A stretch of DNA of 64,000 nt from the NCBI RefSeq assembly GCF_003987215.1, contig NZ_PIPW01000002.1, positions 124,001 to 188,000 on the forward strand. The letters are read 5' to 3'. Positions within the stretch are counted from its first letter, which is position 1. Every line of letters starts with the position of its first letter. Positions 27,582 through 36,105 of the stretch are shown in pieces. The translations under genes were made by a program, and so were the position numbers. The notes below the pieces were generated by a model that saw only the letters and a program-made list of their open reading frames with translations, was not told the origin of the DNA and ran no database searches. This stretch comes from Pseudidiomarina halophila. Its GTDB lineage: Bacteria; Pseudomonadota; Gammaproteobacteria; Enterobacterales; Alteromonadaceae.

Positions 27582-28532
27582 TCAGTTCGCTAATAAATCT
27601 AACGGGTAACGTGAAAACTGTAAGTACTCACCATTGGTCAACTGTAAGTGTAGGGTACCATCGGCAAACACCTTAAAGTTAGAAACCTGGGTGAGTTGCT
27701 GCAACACGCGTTTTTCGTCGGCCATCACCTCTGGCGGGCACATGCGTTTGGTCACCGCTAACGGCGAGAACTCAATACCTTCGCCGGTGATGGTATAGCT
27801 GCCGGTGAAAAAGTTACAGCCAGCGTAACCGCTGATCCGTGACTCGGGTGAAAACGTCAGTGTCGCGTCATTATCTGTCGCACGACCAGCTTTCCAGCTG
27901 ACACCGGTAAGCAATCGTTGCGGGTCTCCCGCACAGCCTGACCACTGCTCGTCTTGCTGAATGAAGTTTGCGCTATAGGGAAAACTTTGTCCGCTCATAC
28001 TGTCGTAACAAACGCCTTCTTCAAGGCGAAGGGTTCGTGTGGCGTCGAGGGTTACCTCAAACGTGAAGGGGGGTGCGTCATTTAATGTCGCACGGCTGAC
28101 GTTAGCAAAGTTTTCTTCATCTCCCGGCGTACGTAATTGTGCGCTTTGCCGGTCAATTTTGAGCAGCCAGAAAGGTTCGTTGCCGCGCGCATTGAATTGT
28201 TGCGGTAGAGTGCCTTGCTGCACACACAAGGGTAAAGCCAGCTTATCAGTTGAGAATTGGGCTTCGTTGTCTTTGCGCCAGAACTCTGCGCCATGATCGG
28301 CATTTACATAACGTGTACCTGAGGCACTGGTAGTCGGTTGTAGTTCAAAGCTCTGATCGCCAAAGCTGAGATGCAAGGCGTTATTTTCAACGATGGTCGT
28401 TACCTGCAGAGCACCGCAGTTATAAACCAGGGGTTGGTCAGCTTGTTCGTTTTGCGGTTGCGGTGAGCAGGCCGCGAGCAAAGCTGTGATGCAGCTGAGC
28501 AGCAGCGCGCGGCGCAGGAATAGAGCATGCAT
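27582..28532 (-). CDS. Three-domain lipoprotein: MliC-like, COG3650-like and META domains
   Basis: An exported lipoprotein of 316 residues. The start at 28532 is chosen because AAGGAG lies about 6 nt upstream and a signal peptide follows with LLAAC (Cys22); an upstream extension of 41 codons is open but lacks these marks. Domains: MliC-type lysozyme-inhibitor fold at about 37-100 (VYNCGALQVTTIVENNALHL), a COG3650-like domain at about 108-205 (FNARGNEPFWLLKID, with EEGVCYDSMSG), and a META/DUF306 domain at about 207-310 (ISGYAGCNFFTGSYTI, KRMCPPEVM). Each domain is linked to envelope stress or lysozyme resistance in other bacteria. The three-part fusion is uncommon. Confidence 0.85.
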   Translation of the reverse strand: MHALFLRRALLLSCITALLAACSPQPQNEQADQPLVYNCGALQVTTIVENNALHLSFGDQSFELQPTTSASGTRYVNADHGAEFWRKDNEAQFSTDKLALPLCVQQGTLPQQFNARGNEPFWLLKIDRQSAQLRTPGDEENFANVSRATLNDAPPFTFEVTLDATRTLRLEEGVCYDSMSGQSFPYSANFIQQDEQWSGCAGDPQRLLTGVSWKAGRATDNDATLTFSPESRISGYAGCNFFTGSYTITGEGIEFSPLAVTKRMCPPEVMADEKRVLQQLTQVSNFKVFADGTLHLQLTNGEYLQFSRYPLDLLAN

Positions 28533-28670
28533 GCCGGTCTCCTTGTCATTAATGCTAGCCATTATTGCTTGTTTAGAACCGCATTTACAGCGTCGCGTGA
28601 CATTTGCCTGATTCTGCGGTGAAATGGACCCAATTAAAATAACCAGAACGATCATTTACAAGGAATTATC

Positions 28671-29402
28671 ATGCGCCATTTAATTTTAGTTTTCCTATTG
28701 TTGCTCACCGTTGGTTGCCAACCGGCAAATGAAGAGTCGCAGCAAACTGAAGCAAACAGCGATGTGGCGGCCGAGCTTGTCGGCAATACGCCTACTCAGG
28801 AGCTGCCCATGACCTTTGTGGAAGGCAAGGATTATCGCGTACTGGAACAGGCGATTGAAGTGGCTGATTTTGAACCAGCGCCTGCAGAAGGCGGATTCAT
28901 TATTGAATTCTTATGGCCGGGCTGTCCGCACTGCCAACATTTCAACCCGACCATTGTTGCTTATGACCTCGAACATACAGACGTAACCGTCATCAAGCGT
29001 GCGGCTCCGGCGAACGAGCGTTGGGCGCTTGATGCCCGGGTGTTTTATGCGTTACGCGATATGGGCCATAGCCTCGATGATGAACTTATTGGTTATTATG
29101 AGACAGTGCGTGAAAATCACGAACGTTTACCCACTCAGGAAGATATCAACGCTTTCCTGGCCGAGCATGCCGTTGATCCCATCGCCTTCCAGGACGTTTA
29201 TGAGAGTAGCGCTATCACCGATAAACTCCGGGTCGTGTTGCAAGACATGATGGATGCAGATATTTCGAGTGTGCCGACCCTGGTGGTCAACGGCAAATAC
29301 GTGGTAACGGCACCTGCGCCGCACTCGCAGGAAGAGTCGAAGCGCTATTTCGCGCTGCTGGATCATTTGCTACAGCTGGATGCTGTTGAGAGCTCGTCCT
29401 GA
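28671..29402 (+). CDS. DsbA-like thiol:disulfide oxidoreductase lipoprotein
   Basis: A periplasmic thioredoxin-superfamily protein of 243 residues. A lipobox-like VGCQ follows the hydrophobic leader (Cys16). The active site is C85-P-H-C88 (WPGCPHCQHF), the classic DsbA CPHC; a helical insertion follows, and the cis-Pro loop is SVPTLVVNGKYVV. It probably catalyses disulfide formation in exported proteins, or a related reaction if its partner is a reductase. It is divergent from the META lipoprotein, with starts about 140 nt apart. No dsbB homologue is adjacent. Confidence 0.9.
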   Translation: MRHLILVFLLLLTVGCQPANEESQQTEANSDVAAELVGNTPTQELPMTFVEGKDYRVLEQAIEVADFEPAPAEGGFIIEFLWPGCPHCQHFNPTIVAYDLEHTDVTVIKRAAPANERWALDARVFYALRDMGHSLDDELIGYYETVRENHERLPTQEDINAFLAEHAVDPIAFQDVYESSAITDKLRVVLQDMMDADISSVPTLVVNGKYVVTAPAPHSQEESKRYFALLDHLLQLDAVESSS

Positions 29403-29482
29403 TTACTGGTGTAATCATTGTCGGAATTGCTGAGCAGGCAACCATCGTCTGTTTAGCGAAAAGCTTTCGTTTTTGCGATCTA

Positions 29483-29511
29483 TTGACTAGGTTTAGGAGT
29501 AGTTATTTAGT
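29483..29511 (+). promoter_or_regulatory. Candidate sigma70 promoter of the DUF2892 gene
   Basis: TTGACT at 29483-29488, 17-bp spacer, TTTAGT at 29506-29511. The -35 matches consensus at five of six positions; the -10 is weak. It lies about 27 nt upstream of the start codon of a gene with a strong AAGGAG site. Confidence 0.4.
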
Positions 29512-29537
29512 ATTCTCTAAAACACAAGGAGCTTCCT

Positions 29538-29726
29538 ATGGCCAATGTCGGAACAGTCGATCGGGTTATCCGCGCAATTATCGGTATCGCTTTGATTTAT
29601 TATGGTGTTACCGCCGAAAATTACTGGTGGATTCTTGGTGCAGTTTTGCTAGCTACGGCGATTTTTAAATTTTGTGGTTTGTATAAAGTGCTTGGAATTT
29701 CAACCTGCGCAAAACCATCAAGTTAA
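29538..29726 (+). CDS. DUF2892 family small membrane protein
   Basis: A 62-residue protein with two hydrophobic helices (about 10-24 and 30-45) and the C-terminal CGLYKVLGISTCAK motif, the usual YgaP-C/DUF2892 ending in which two Cys flank the LYKxLGI core. AAGGAG sits 7 nt before the ATG. Function unknown; in YgaP such a domain anchors a rhodanese, and stand-alone copies are widespread near sulfur or redox genes. Confidence 0.9.
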   Translation: MANVGTVDRVIRAIIGIALIYYGVTAENYWWILGAVLLATAIFKFCGLYKVLGISTCAKPSS

Positions 29727-29774
29727 AGTAATTACGGAGAAAGCTGTTCCATGTTAACTATGGATTTCTCCTGG

Positions 29775-29797
29775 CGCGCGGTGATTTTCACCGCGCG
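29775..29797. repeat. GC-rich hairpin downstream of the DUF2892 gene
   Basis: Perfect 10-bp arms (29775-29784 and 29788-29797) around a 3-nt loop, with no T-run after it. It starts 49 nt after the DUF2892 stop. It may be a 3'-end stabilising hairpin or factor-dependent stop. The surrounding 29727-29918 region holds no convincing gene. Confidence 0.55.
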
Positions 29798-29918
29798 ACC
29801 ATCATCTACGTTAAAACCGGACATCTACCGGTGCTGGATTCACGCTAGTTGAGGTAGTTTGAGCCTGTCAGTTCAAGTACACTAAAGCCAAACAAAAACT
29901 ACCAACGAGGATTCCAGG

Positions 29919-30605
29919 ATGACGCCAGCTCAAGCCCGCCAACTTGTCGCGATGCAGATCGCTTTTAACCAGGTAATAGATGCTGACTACCCAGAGGCGC
30001 CAAAGGTCAAACGCGACGACGTAAAAGCGATTTTGGTCGAGCTTGGTGAGTATTTTGAACATACGGCCTATAAGTGGTGGAAGAAGCAAACCGCAGACTG
30101 GGCCCAGGCGAACATGGAGCTCATTGATATTCTCCACTTTGCGATTTCTGATGCGGTCGAACATGCTTGCCGCAAGGGCAAAAGCACTGAGGCAGCACTG
30201 GAGTATGTGGCGCAACTGATGTTAAAGAGCTTCGCCAATAATGCTGGTGTACAAGACGGCAAAGAACTTGTAGCAGCACTTGCTGCCGACGGCTCTCGAG
30301 ACTATCCCCTGGTTTGTGGCGAGCAATTCTTCGATAAACTGCTGACAATGCTGGTGAACGCTTATGGTGATGCGGACACCGTGTACCTGACCTATATCGG
30401 TAAGAACGCGCTCAACAATTTACGTCAGCAGCGCGGCTATAAGCAGGGCACTTACGTCAAAATGTGGAATGGCGAAGAAGACAACGAAGTGATGATGCGT
30501 TTACTTGGCGAACATCAGCAAAGTATTATTGCGGCCGAGCAACCGTTGCTACAAGCACAAACGTTATTGCTCGACCATTACGACAAAGCCGTCGTTCAGT
30601 CCTGA
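29919..30605 (+). CDS. Dimeric dUTPase family protein (all-alpha NTP pyrophosphatase)
   Basis: Probable dUTP diphosphatase that keeps uracil out of DNA. The 228-residue all-helical protein shows the MazG-superfamily metal motif: VELGEYFEH (ExxE at about residues 39-46) followed by KWWKK and, one helix on, MELIDILHF (ExxxD). The later block DTVYLTYIGKNALNNLRQQRGYKQGTY resembles the dimeric dUTPase (DUTPase_2) nucleotide-binding region rather than trimeric Dut. The ATG is chosen for its position just after an ACGAGGA stretch. Its 3' end overlaps the convergent SDR gene by 10 nt. Confidence 0.82.
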   Translation: MTPAQARQLVAMQIAFNQVIDADYPEAPKVKRDDVKAILVELGEYFEHTAYKWWKKQTADWAQANMELIDILHFAISDAVEHACRKGKSTEAALEYVAQLMLKSFANNAGVQDGKELVAALAADGSRDYPLVCGEQFFDKLLTMLVNAYGDADTVYLTYIGKNALNNLRQQRGYKQGTYVKMWNGEEDNEVMMRLLGEHQQSIIAAEQPLLQAQTLLLDHYDKAVVQS

Positions 30606-31282
30606 TTTTTATAACCCGGCATCAGGTAAATTTCGCGTACACAATTGCGTGGATGCGCTTCGATGGCAAAAAGCACCGCATCGGCAACGTCCTGCGGATC
30701 GAGCTTGTCGGGTTTGGGTTCGTCAAAAAATGGCGTATTTACCATTCCAGGGGCAATGGTCGTACAGCGGCCATTCCACTCTTTCATTTCTTCCGCCAGA
30801 TTTTGCGCGAAACCATGAACAAACCACTTGGTCGCACCGTAAACTGAACCTTTTATGATGTTTCGTCCTGCGGCAGAACCGGTCATGAGAAAATGGCCTG
30901 TACTTTTGCGCAGGTGAGGAAGTGTTAGTCTGGCGGTATAAAGTAAGCCGTTAATGTTGACGTCTACCATCTTCTTCCATTCTTCGGCGTCACCATTTTC
31001 AGTCCCGGCAGTCGAAACCCCGGTGCCGGCATTGGCAAATACTGCATCCAGCTGTCCGAATTTCTCGATACCTTGTTCGACCACGGTCTTCAATTCAGCA
31101 AAGTTGCTAACGTCTGAAGGCACGGCGAGTGCCTGATCGCTGCCAATTTCTGCGACAAGCTCATCGAGCAGTTCTTCCCGTCGCGCGGTTAAAATGACTT
31201 TGTGACCAGCTTTTGCGGCAGTGAGTGCAGTGGTCTTGCCGATACCGCTGGAGGCACCTGTGATTAATAGAACTTTTGCCAT
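30596..31282 (-). CDS. Short-chain dehydrogenase/reductase (SDR)
   Basis: A classical 228-residue SDR. The cofactor motif is TGASSGIGKTTAL at residues 7-19, the stabilising motif NAGTG near 88, the catalytic Ser in LMTGSAAG and Tyr-Lys in YGATKW (YxxxK). Cofactor preference is not decided; Arg33-Arg34 after the second strand suggest NADP(H). It is the last gene of a compact minus-strand trio (amidase, thioredoxin-like, SDR), 3 nt after the thioredoxin-like gene. Substrate unknown. Confidence 0.92.
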   Translation of the reverse strand: MAKVLLITGASSGIGKTTALTAAKAGHKVILTARREELLDELVAEIGSDQALAVPSDVSNFAELKTVVEQGIEKFGQLDAVFANAGTGVSTAGTENGDAEEWKKMVDVNINGLLYTARLTLPHLRKSTGHFLMTGSAAGRNIIKGSVYGATKWFVHGFAQNLAEEMKEWNGRCTTIAPGMVNTPFFDEPKPDKLDPQDVADAVLFAIEAHPRNCVREIYLMPGYKNQD

Positions 31283-31285
31283 GTT

Positions 31286-32002
31286 TTACTCCTTTTCCCA
31301 GGATTGCTCTGGGTAGTTGGGGAATTCATCGCTTGCGACATGATAGTCTATCACATCGTTAAATACCTGATTACGGAAGCGACCTAGCTCGGCCCAGAGT
31401 TCTGAGAACTCTGCAGATGGCTCGGTCGCACTTGATTCCATGTAGGCTTCAAGCATGTCACCGGCGACCGCAAACCCAGCACGTACCCGCTGCGCCTGAT
31501 AATCCTCAAAAGCTTTGTTGGCTGCTGAAAATGGCAGTGGCTCAAATTCCTGCTCGAGAAAGTAAATGCGGTAAGCTTGCTCGCCGTATGACGCTGCGTT
31601 GGTCCACTGTTGCCAGTCCGACTTATTGAGGACCCGGCCCGTGACAGGGTCGATAATAATGACCGTGGGGGTACCGTAGTAGGTGGGTTGCCCGTAATAG
31701 TTGGTGACGCTAAAACCGTGCTCCAGGTAACCCACGTCAACATAATTCACAACAAACCGCTGAGCCAGCTGTTGCGCGAATTCAGGTTGTTGGAATTGTT
31801 CGGCAAGAGCACGACTGTCTTGGCACCAGTCTGCCCCTAAAACCAGCATGAAAAGCTTATTTTGCTGAGCCGCCAGCTGCTGTTGCTGCTCTAGTTGGTC
31901 AGGCGAGAGTGACTGGCCGTTAAAATAAGCATCAGACGCATCTGCTGCGTGAGCTGCGGAGCAGCCAAGAAAAAGTAGGAAAAAAAGAATAGGTCGATAC
32001 AT
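31286..32002 (-). CDS. Exported thioredoxin-like protein lacking the second active-site Cys
   Basis: A 238-residue protein with a signal peptide (cleavage near AHA-AD, residue 19). The thioredoxin-fold core reads LFMLVLGADWCQDSRALAEQF: Cys60 is present but the resolving position is Ser63 (CxxS). The cis-Pro strand is YYGTPTVIIIDPVTGRVL. The CxxS arrangement points to an isomerase- or binding-type role, or a mixed-disulfide partner, rather than a classical oxidoreductase. Its start overlaps the amidase stop by one base, so the two are coupled. Confidence 0.85.
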   Translation of the reverse strand: MYRPILFFLLFLGCSAAHAADASDAYFNGQSLSPDQLEQQQQLAAQQNKLFMLVLGADWCQDSRALAEQFQQPEFAQQLAQRFVVNYVDVGYLEHGFSVTNYYGQPTYYGTPTVIIIDPVTGRVLNKSDWQQWTNAASYGEQAYRIYFLEQEFEPLPFSAANKAFEDYQAQRVRAGFAVAGDMLEAYMESSATEPSAEFSELWAELGRFRNQVFNDVIDYHVASDEFPNYPEQSWEKE

Positions 32003-33459
32003 TAGTCGTTTCCAAAATTAGGTGCGTGAAAAGCAAAGCCCTGGTCTTCAAGAAGCTTTGCCAGGTGCAGTAGGGTTTGATCCTGATGATGCGCTGCAGA
32101 GAAACAGAGTCCGATAGGCAGGCCGGTTTTTGCGGTGCCCGTTGGCACGGTAACGACGGGTTGGCCAGTCAGGCTAAAGAAGTTAACGAACGGAAAGCAG
32201 TAATCAACGTAAGGTATATTCTGCCCATCCATTTCGATGGTATGGCGGGCCGAGTTATGTGGGAACGCAGGGCCAAGTGTTGTTGGGCTTACCACGATAT
32301 CAACGGATTGCTGTTGGCGCATCGCTTCGGTTACCAACTCCTGGCGTCGCTTCAGGGCGCGACTGAAACTCTTGAAGTTGAGCGTTAATCCTGTTTTAAG
32401 CGCTTTCAAAGCGTGAGCTGACGGTAAGCATGCGGAGCTTTTCAGTAGTTTTCGATACTGCCAGTACAGTAGTCTGCGATAAGGCATCTTCAGGGTCTGC
32501 CCCATGGCGTAACCAAACAGCTCGATCCACAGGGTAAGCGACTCGCGAACCAACTGGTCGTCGAGACGAAAGTCGGTGACCTCTGCCCCCGCCGCTTCCA
32601 GCTTAGCCCTGGTATCCTTCATCGCTTTGCTCGCAGCCTTACCCGGCTGGACGCCAATTATGCTAGTTAAAAATCCGAATCGGTAGCCCGACAGATCCGG
32701 TGACAGGTTTTGTTCGCGGGCAATCGGCAGGTACAGGCGTTGTTGCCAGTCCGGTGCGAACAAAACCTTGTGGGCTAAAGCGAGATCTTCAGCGGTGCGC
32801 GCAAGGGGCCCGGTGCAGTTCATGACCGATAAGCCTAAATCGAGATCGGGAAGGGGGGGAATATGCCCGTCAAGGTGGTGGCCATTTTCCGTGGGTTTTA
32901 GCCCGAACAGACCACAGTGATGTGCAGGATTACGAATGGAGCCGCCAATGTCACTGCCGAGTTCAAGAGCGCATAAATCAGCAGCGAGGGCGGCGGCTCC
33001 GCCACCTGTACTGCCGCCTGGCGTGCGGCTAAGATCGTACGGGTTGTTTGCGCGCGGATAAATTGGGCCAAACGTCTGAGCATCCGCCAGCAGGGTAGGT
33101 ACATTGGTTTTGCCAAGAAGAACTGCACCCGCATCAAGCAGCCGTTGCACCAACAGTGAGGTGGAGTCGGCCACAAGATTTCGCAGAGGGGGATAGTTCA
33201 GAGTTGTCCGGGTGTCCTTTACCTGATAGCACTCCTTTACGGAGATGGGCACGCCATGAAGTGGGCCAGGTTGATCATCTTTCTGTTGGTCGCGTTGTTT
33301 GGCTGCTAAACGAGCGGTATCTGGGTACAGATCAACAAAGGCATTAAGCTTTGGGTTGTAGTTTTCAATGCGATTCAAATAGTGCTCAGTTATTGCAGTC
33401 GAAGTTAGTTGACCTGCGTTAATTTGACGCGCGATTTCCGTCGCTGATAAATACTTCAT
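32002..33459 (-). CDS. Amidase signature family hydrolase
   Basis: A 485-residue amidase that hydrolyses carboxamides. The Ser-cisSer-Lys triad is visible: Lys75 in GVPISVKE, cis-Ser150 in TPGGSTGGGAAALAA and nucleophile Ser174 in GSDIGGSIRNPA, followed by GLFGLKPT. No signal peptide, so cytoplasmic. It is not accompanied by gatC or gatB, so it is unlikely to be the Glu-tRNA amidotransferase subunit; a broad fatty-acid-amide or aliphatic/aryl amide hydrolase is more likely. It heads the trio with the thioredoxin-like and SDR genes. Confidence 0.92.
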   Translation of the reverse strand: MKYLSATEIARQINAGQLTSTAITEHYLNRIENYNPKLNAFVDLYPDTARLAAKQRDQQKDDQPGPLHGVPISVKECYQVKDTRTTLNYPPLRNLVADSTSLLVQRLLDAGAVLLGKTNVPTLLADAQTFGPIYPRANNPYDLSRTPGGSTGGGAAALAADLCALELGSDIGGSIRNPAHHCGLFGLKPTENGHHLDGHIPPLPDLDLGLSVMNCTGPLARTAEDLALAHKVLFAPDWQQRLYLPIAREQNLSPDLSGYRFGFLTSIIGVQPGKAASKAMKDTRAKLEAAGAEVTDFRLDDQLVRESLTLWIELFGYAMGQTLKMPYRRLLYWQYRKLLKSSACLPSAHALKALKTGLTLNFKSFSRALKRRQELVTEAMRQQQSVDIVVSPTTLGPAFPHNSARHTIEMDGQNIPYVDYCFPFVNFFSLTGQPVVTVPTGTAKTGLPIGLCFSAAHHQDQTLLHLAKLLEDQGFAFHAPNFGND

Positions 33460-33636
33460 GTTTTGCTTCCCAAATTATAAGCCCAAAAAACTAGACAGCT
33501 TGCGTTGAATCCCCATACTGGTGCGACCTATACCGGTTAACAATTAACTGATATTACTCGCATCTGTGTTAGTTTAGACCACGTTTAACTTAACATTAAA
33601 GTAGCTAACTACTCGAGACAATATAGGTAAACAACC

Positions 33637-36066
33637 ATGATAAAGAGTTTAAAGCTCAGTACGGTTGCATTCGCAATCGCGGCGGGTGCCGCCCTGGTCA
33701 GCGGCTCCGCAGTGCAGGCGAATCCTGTCAAGATTGACTATCAACAGCCGGCACAAGAGATTATCGATATCGTTGATGCCGCGTCATCGCCCGGCGGCAG
33801 TTTAAGCCCTGACGGTGATTTGTTGCTGATCACAAACTATCCGGCGTTACCGGATATTACCGATGTTTCTGCGGAGCAACTGAAACTTGCCGGACGCCGC
33901 ATTAACCCGGCAAATTATACCGTTAGTCAGGCCCGCTATATCAGTGCGCTTGAGCTGGTTGATGTCGCGAATGGCAATAAATTAGAGATTAAAGGATTAC
34001 CAACAGATCTAAAAGCTTTAGGTGCGAGCTGGTCTCCCAATGGCGACTACATAGCGGTAGCGCAGCAAACTCCAGCAAGCGTAGAGTTATGGTTGATTGA
34101 TGTAGCGAAAGCCGAAGCAAAACTCTGGTCCACTACCGCATTGAATGCCGTTTGGGGACCGCGCTTAGAATGGCGTCATGACAGCAGTGGCTTGTATTCC
34201 TACACGGTGGCGGATGACTTAGTGAAACCTGCTATGCGCACCGTGCCAAGCGGGCCGGTAATTACCGAAAGCGCAGGGCGGACCGCGCCCGGGCGGACCT
34301 ATCAGGATTTATTGTCAAACAAGCAAGATGAAGCTTTATTTGACTACTATTTCACCAGTCAGATTGCTTTTTTTGGTATCGATGGTGATGAACAAGAAAT
34401 CGGTCCTCAGGCCATCTATAGCGGAGTTAGCACCTCACCTGACGACAGCTATTTGCTGGTGAGTGAAATCAAGCGGCCGTATTCTTATGCTGTGCCTTAC
34501 TACCGTTTCCCGGAAACCACCATGGTGTGGACCACCACCGGCGAAAATGTCTATACCGTGGTTGAGCAGCCGTTAGCCGACAACCTGCCGATTGCTTTTG
34601 ATGCAGTAGTGCAAGGGCGGCGGTCAGTTAGCTGGCGCAACGATGCAGACGCCACATTGGTGTGGGCCGAGGCTACAGATTTAGGCGACCCGGCAGTTGA
34701 CGCTGATATCCGTGACCAGGTCTTTCAGCAAGCAGCCCCCTTTAGCGCAGAACCGCAAAAGCTGGTTGATTTAAGTAAACGTTTTGGGCGTATGTTAGCG
34801 GCCGACGCCAGGCATGTGCTGATTTGGGAACGTTGGTGGGCCGACCGCGATGAGAAACTCTGGCTGGTCGATGCCACCGGCGAGCGCGCGCCTGAGCTAG
34901 TCTGGGAGCGTTCATGGGAAGATCGCTACAATGATCCCGGACAGCCGTTCACGGTGCAAAAAGATGGTCGCGATCTGTTGTATCTTAATGATGGAAAAAT
35001 CTTATTAACAGGTACTGGAGCTTCGGCCGAAGGTGACCGTCCGTTTATCGATCGCTTTGACCTCAACAGTAAAGAGAGTGAGCGTTTATGGCGCAGTCAG
35101 GCACCCTATTTCGAACGTCCACGGGGCTTAATTGACGCTAATGATCTGACCTTCCTGACCCAACGCGAGGGCGTGAACGATCCGACTGATTTCTTTGTCC
35201 GCGACCTTGATGATAATGAGCTTACAGCGTTGACCGAAACGCCACACCCAATGCCGCACACCATGGGAATCAGCCGTGAACTGATTACCTATACGCGGGA
35301 AGACGGTTTGGCCATGTCAGCGGAGCTGTATTTGCCTGCTGGCTACGATAAGGCGGAAGATGGCCCTTTACCCACTATCGTTTGGGCGTATCCACGTGAG
35401 TACAAAAGTTCTGCTGCGGCCGCGCAAATTTCCGGTTCGCCTTATGAGTTTGTACGGATCAGCTATTGGGCGCCGCAGTATTTAGCGACCCAGGGCTATG
35501 CGGTACTCGACAGTGCGACCATGCCAATTGTTGGTGAAGGCGATGCGCGACCAAACGACTCGTTCATTGAGCAATTGGTAATGAATGGTAAAGCGGCAAT
35601 CAAAGCCGGTACTGATCTTGGTGTCACGGATCCTGAGCGGGTGGCACTCGGCGGCCATTCCTATGGCGCCTTCATGACTGCCAATATGCTGGCGCATAGC
35701 GATTTGTTTAAGGCCGGGATTGCCCGCAGCGGCGCTTACAATCGCAGTCTAACGCCGTTTGGCTTTCAGCGTGAAGAGCGCACGGTTTGGGATGATACGG
35801 ATCTGTACATTGGTATGTCGCCGTTTTTCCATGCTGATAAGATTAACGAGCCTCTGTTAATGATTCATGGTGCAAACGACAACAACTCGGGAACCTTCCC
35901 GATGCAGTCTGAGCGTCTGTATCAGGCTATCAAAGGTCTCGGTGGTACGTCACGGCTGGTCATGTTGCCGCACGAATCGCATGGTTATCGGGCCCGGGAA
36001 TCGGTGCTACACATGCTGTGGGAACAAACCCGTTGGCTGGATCTTTATCTCAAAGATCAGAAGTAG
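33637..36066 (+). CDS. Secreted S9 family peptidase (prolyl oligopeptidase-like, glutamyl-endopeptidase type)
   Basis: An exported serine peptidase of 809 residues with a signal peptide ending AVQA (about residue 28). An irregular beta-propeller (about 40-540) precedes the alpha/beta-hydrolase domain. Catalytic residues: Ser675 in GGHSYGAFM, acid in HGANDNNSGT and His in PHESHGYRARES. The GGHSYGAFM nucleophile elbow and the NSGTFPMQSERLYQAIKG context resemble S9 members described as acyl-aminoacyl or glutamyl peptidases. It is followed by a bidirectional terminator. It is the third exported S9 peptidase in this window. Confidence 0.9.
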   Translation: MIKSLKLSTVAFAIAAGAALVSGSAVQANPVKIDYQQPAQEIIDIVDAASSPGGSLSPDGDLLLITNYPALPDITDVSAEQLKLAGRRINPANYTVSQARYISALELVDVANGNKLEIKGLPTDLKALGASWSPNGDYIAVAQQTPASVELWLIDVAKAEAKLWSTTALNAVWGPRLEWRHDSSGLYSYTVADDLVKPAMRTVPSGPVITESAGRTAPGRTYQDLLSNKQDEALFDYYFTSQIAFFGIDGDEQEIGPQAIYSGVSTSPDDSYLLVSEIKRPYSYAVPYYRFPETTMVWTTTGENVYTVVEQPLADNLPIAFDAVVQGRRSVSWRNDADATLVWAEATDLGDPAVDADIRDQVFQQAAPFSAEPQKLVDLSKRFGRMLAADARHVLIWERWWADRDEKLWLVDATGERAPELVWERSWEDRYNDPGQPFTVQKDGRDLLYLNDGKILLTGTGASAEGDRPFIDRFDLNSKESERLWRSQAPYFERPRGLIDANDLTFLTQREGVNDPTDFFVRDLDDNELTALTETPHPMPHTMGISRELITYTREDGLAMSAELYLPAGYDKAEDGPLPTIVWAYPREYKSSAAAAQISGSPYEFVRISYWAPQYLATQGYAVLDSATMPIVGEGDARPNDSFIEQLVMNGKAAIKAGTDLGVTDPERVALGGHSYGAFMTANMLAHSDLFKAGIARSGAYNRSLTPFGFQREERTVWDDTDLYIGMSPFFHADKINEPLLMIHGANDNNSGTFPMQSERLYQAIKGLGGTSRLVMLPHESHGYRARESVLHMLWEQTRWLDLYLKDQK

Positions 36067-36078
36067 TTAAAAACCAGG

Positions 36079-36104
36079 AGCCCGCGTCATCACGCGGGCT
36101 TTTC
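36079..36104. terminator. Bidirectional intrinsic terminator between convergent genes
   Basis: A perfect 9-bp GC-rich stem (36079-36087 with 36092-36100), 4-nt loop, followed on the plus strand by TTTTC. It separates the S9 peptidase (+) from the DUF3047 gene (-); A residues on its left side give a short T-run on the minus strand too. Confidence 0.88.
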
Positions 36105-36105
36105 T

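Noticed and set aside
27582-28655. Longer start (ATG at 28655) for the META lipoprotein
   Set aside because: It would bury the signal peptide 41 residues inside and lacks the AAGGAG found before 28532.
29751-29852. 33-codon ORF downstream of the DUF2892 gene
   Set aside because: Contains the 29775-29797 hairpin in its middle, has a poorly spaced GGAG and no recognisable product; more likely a non-coding 3' region.
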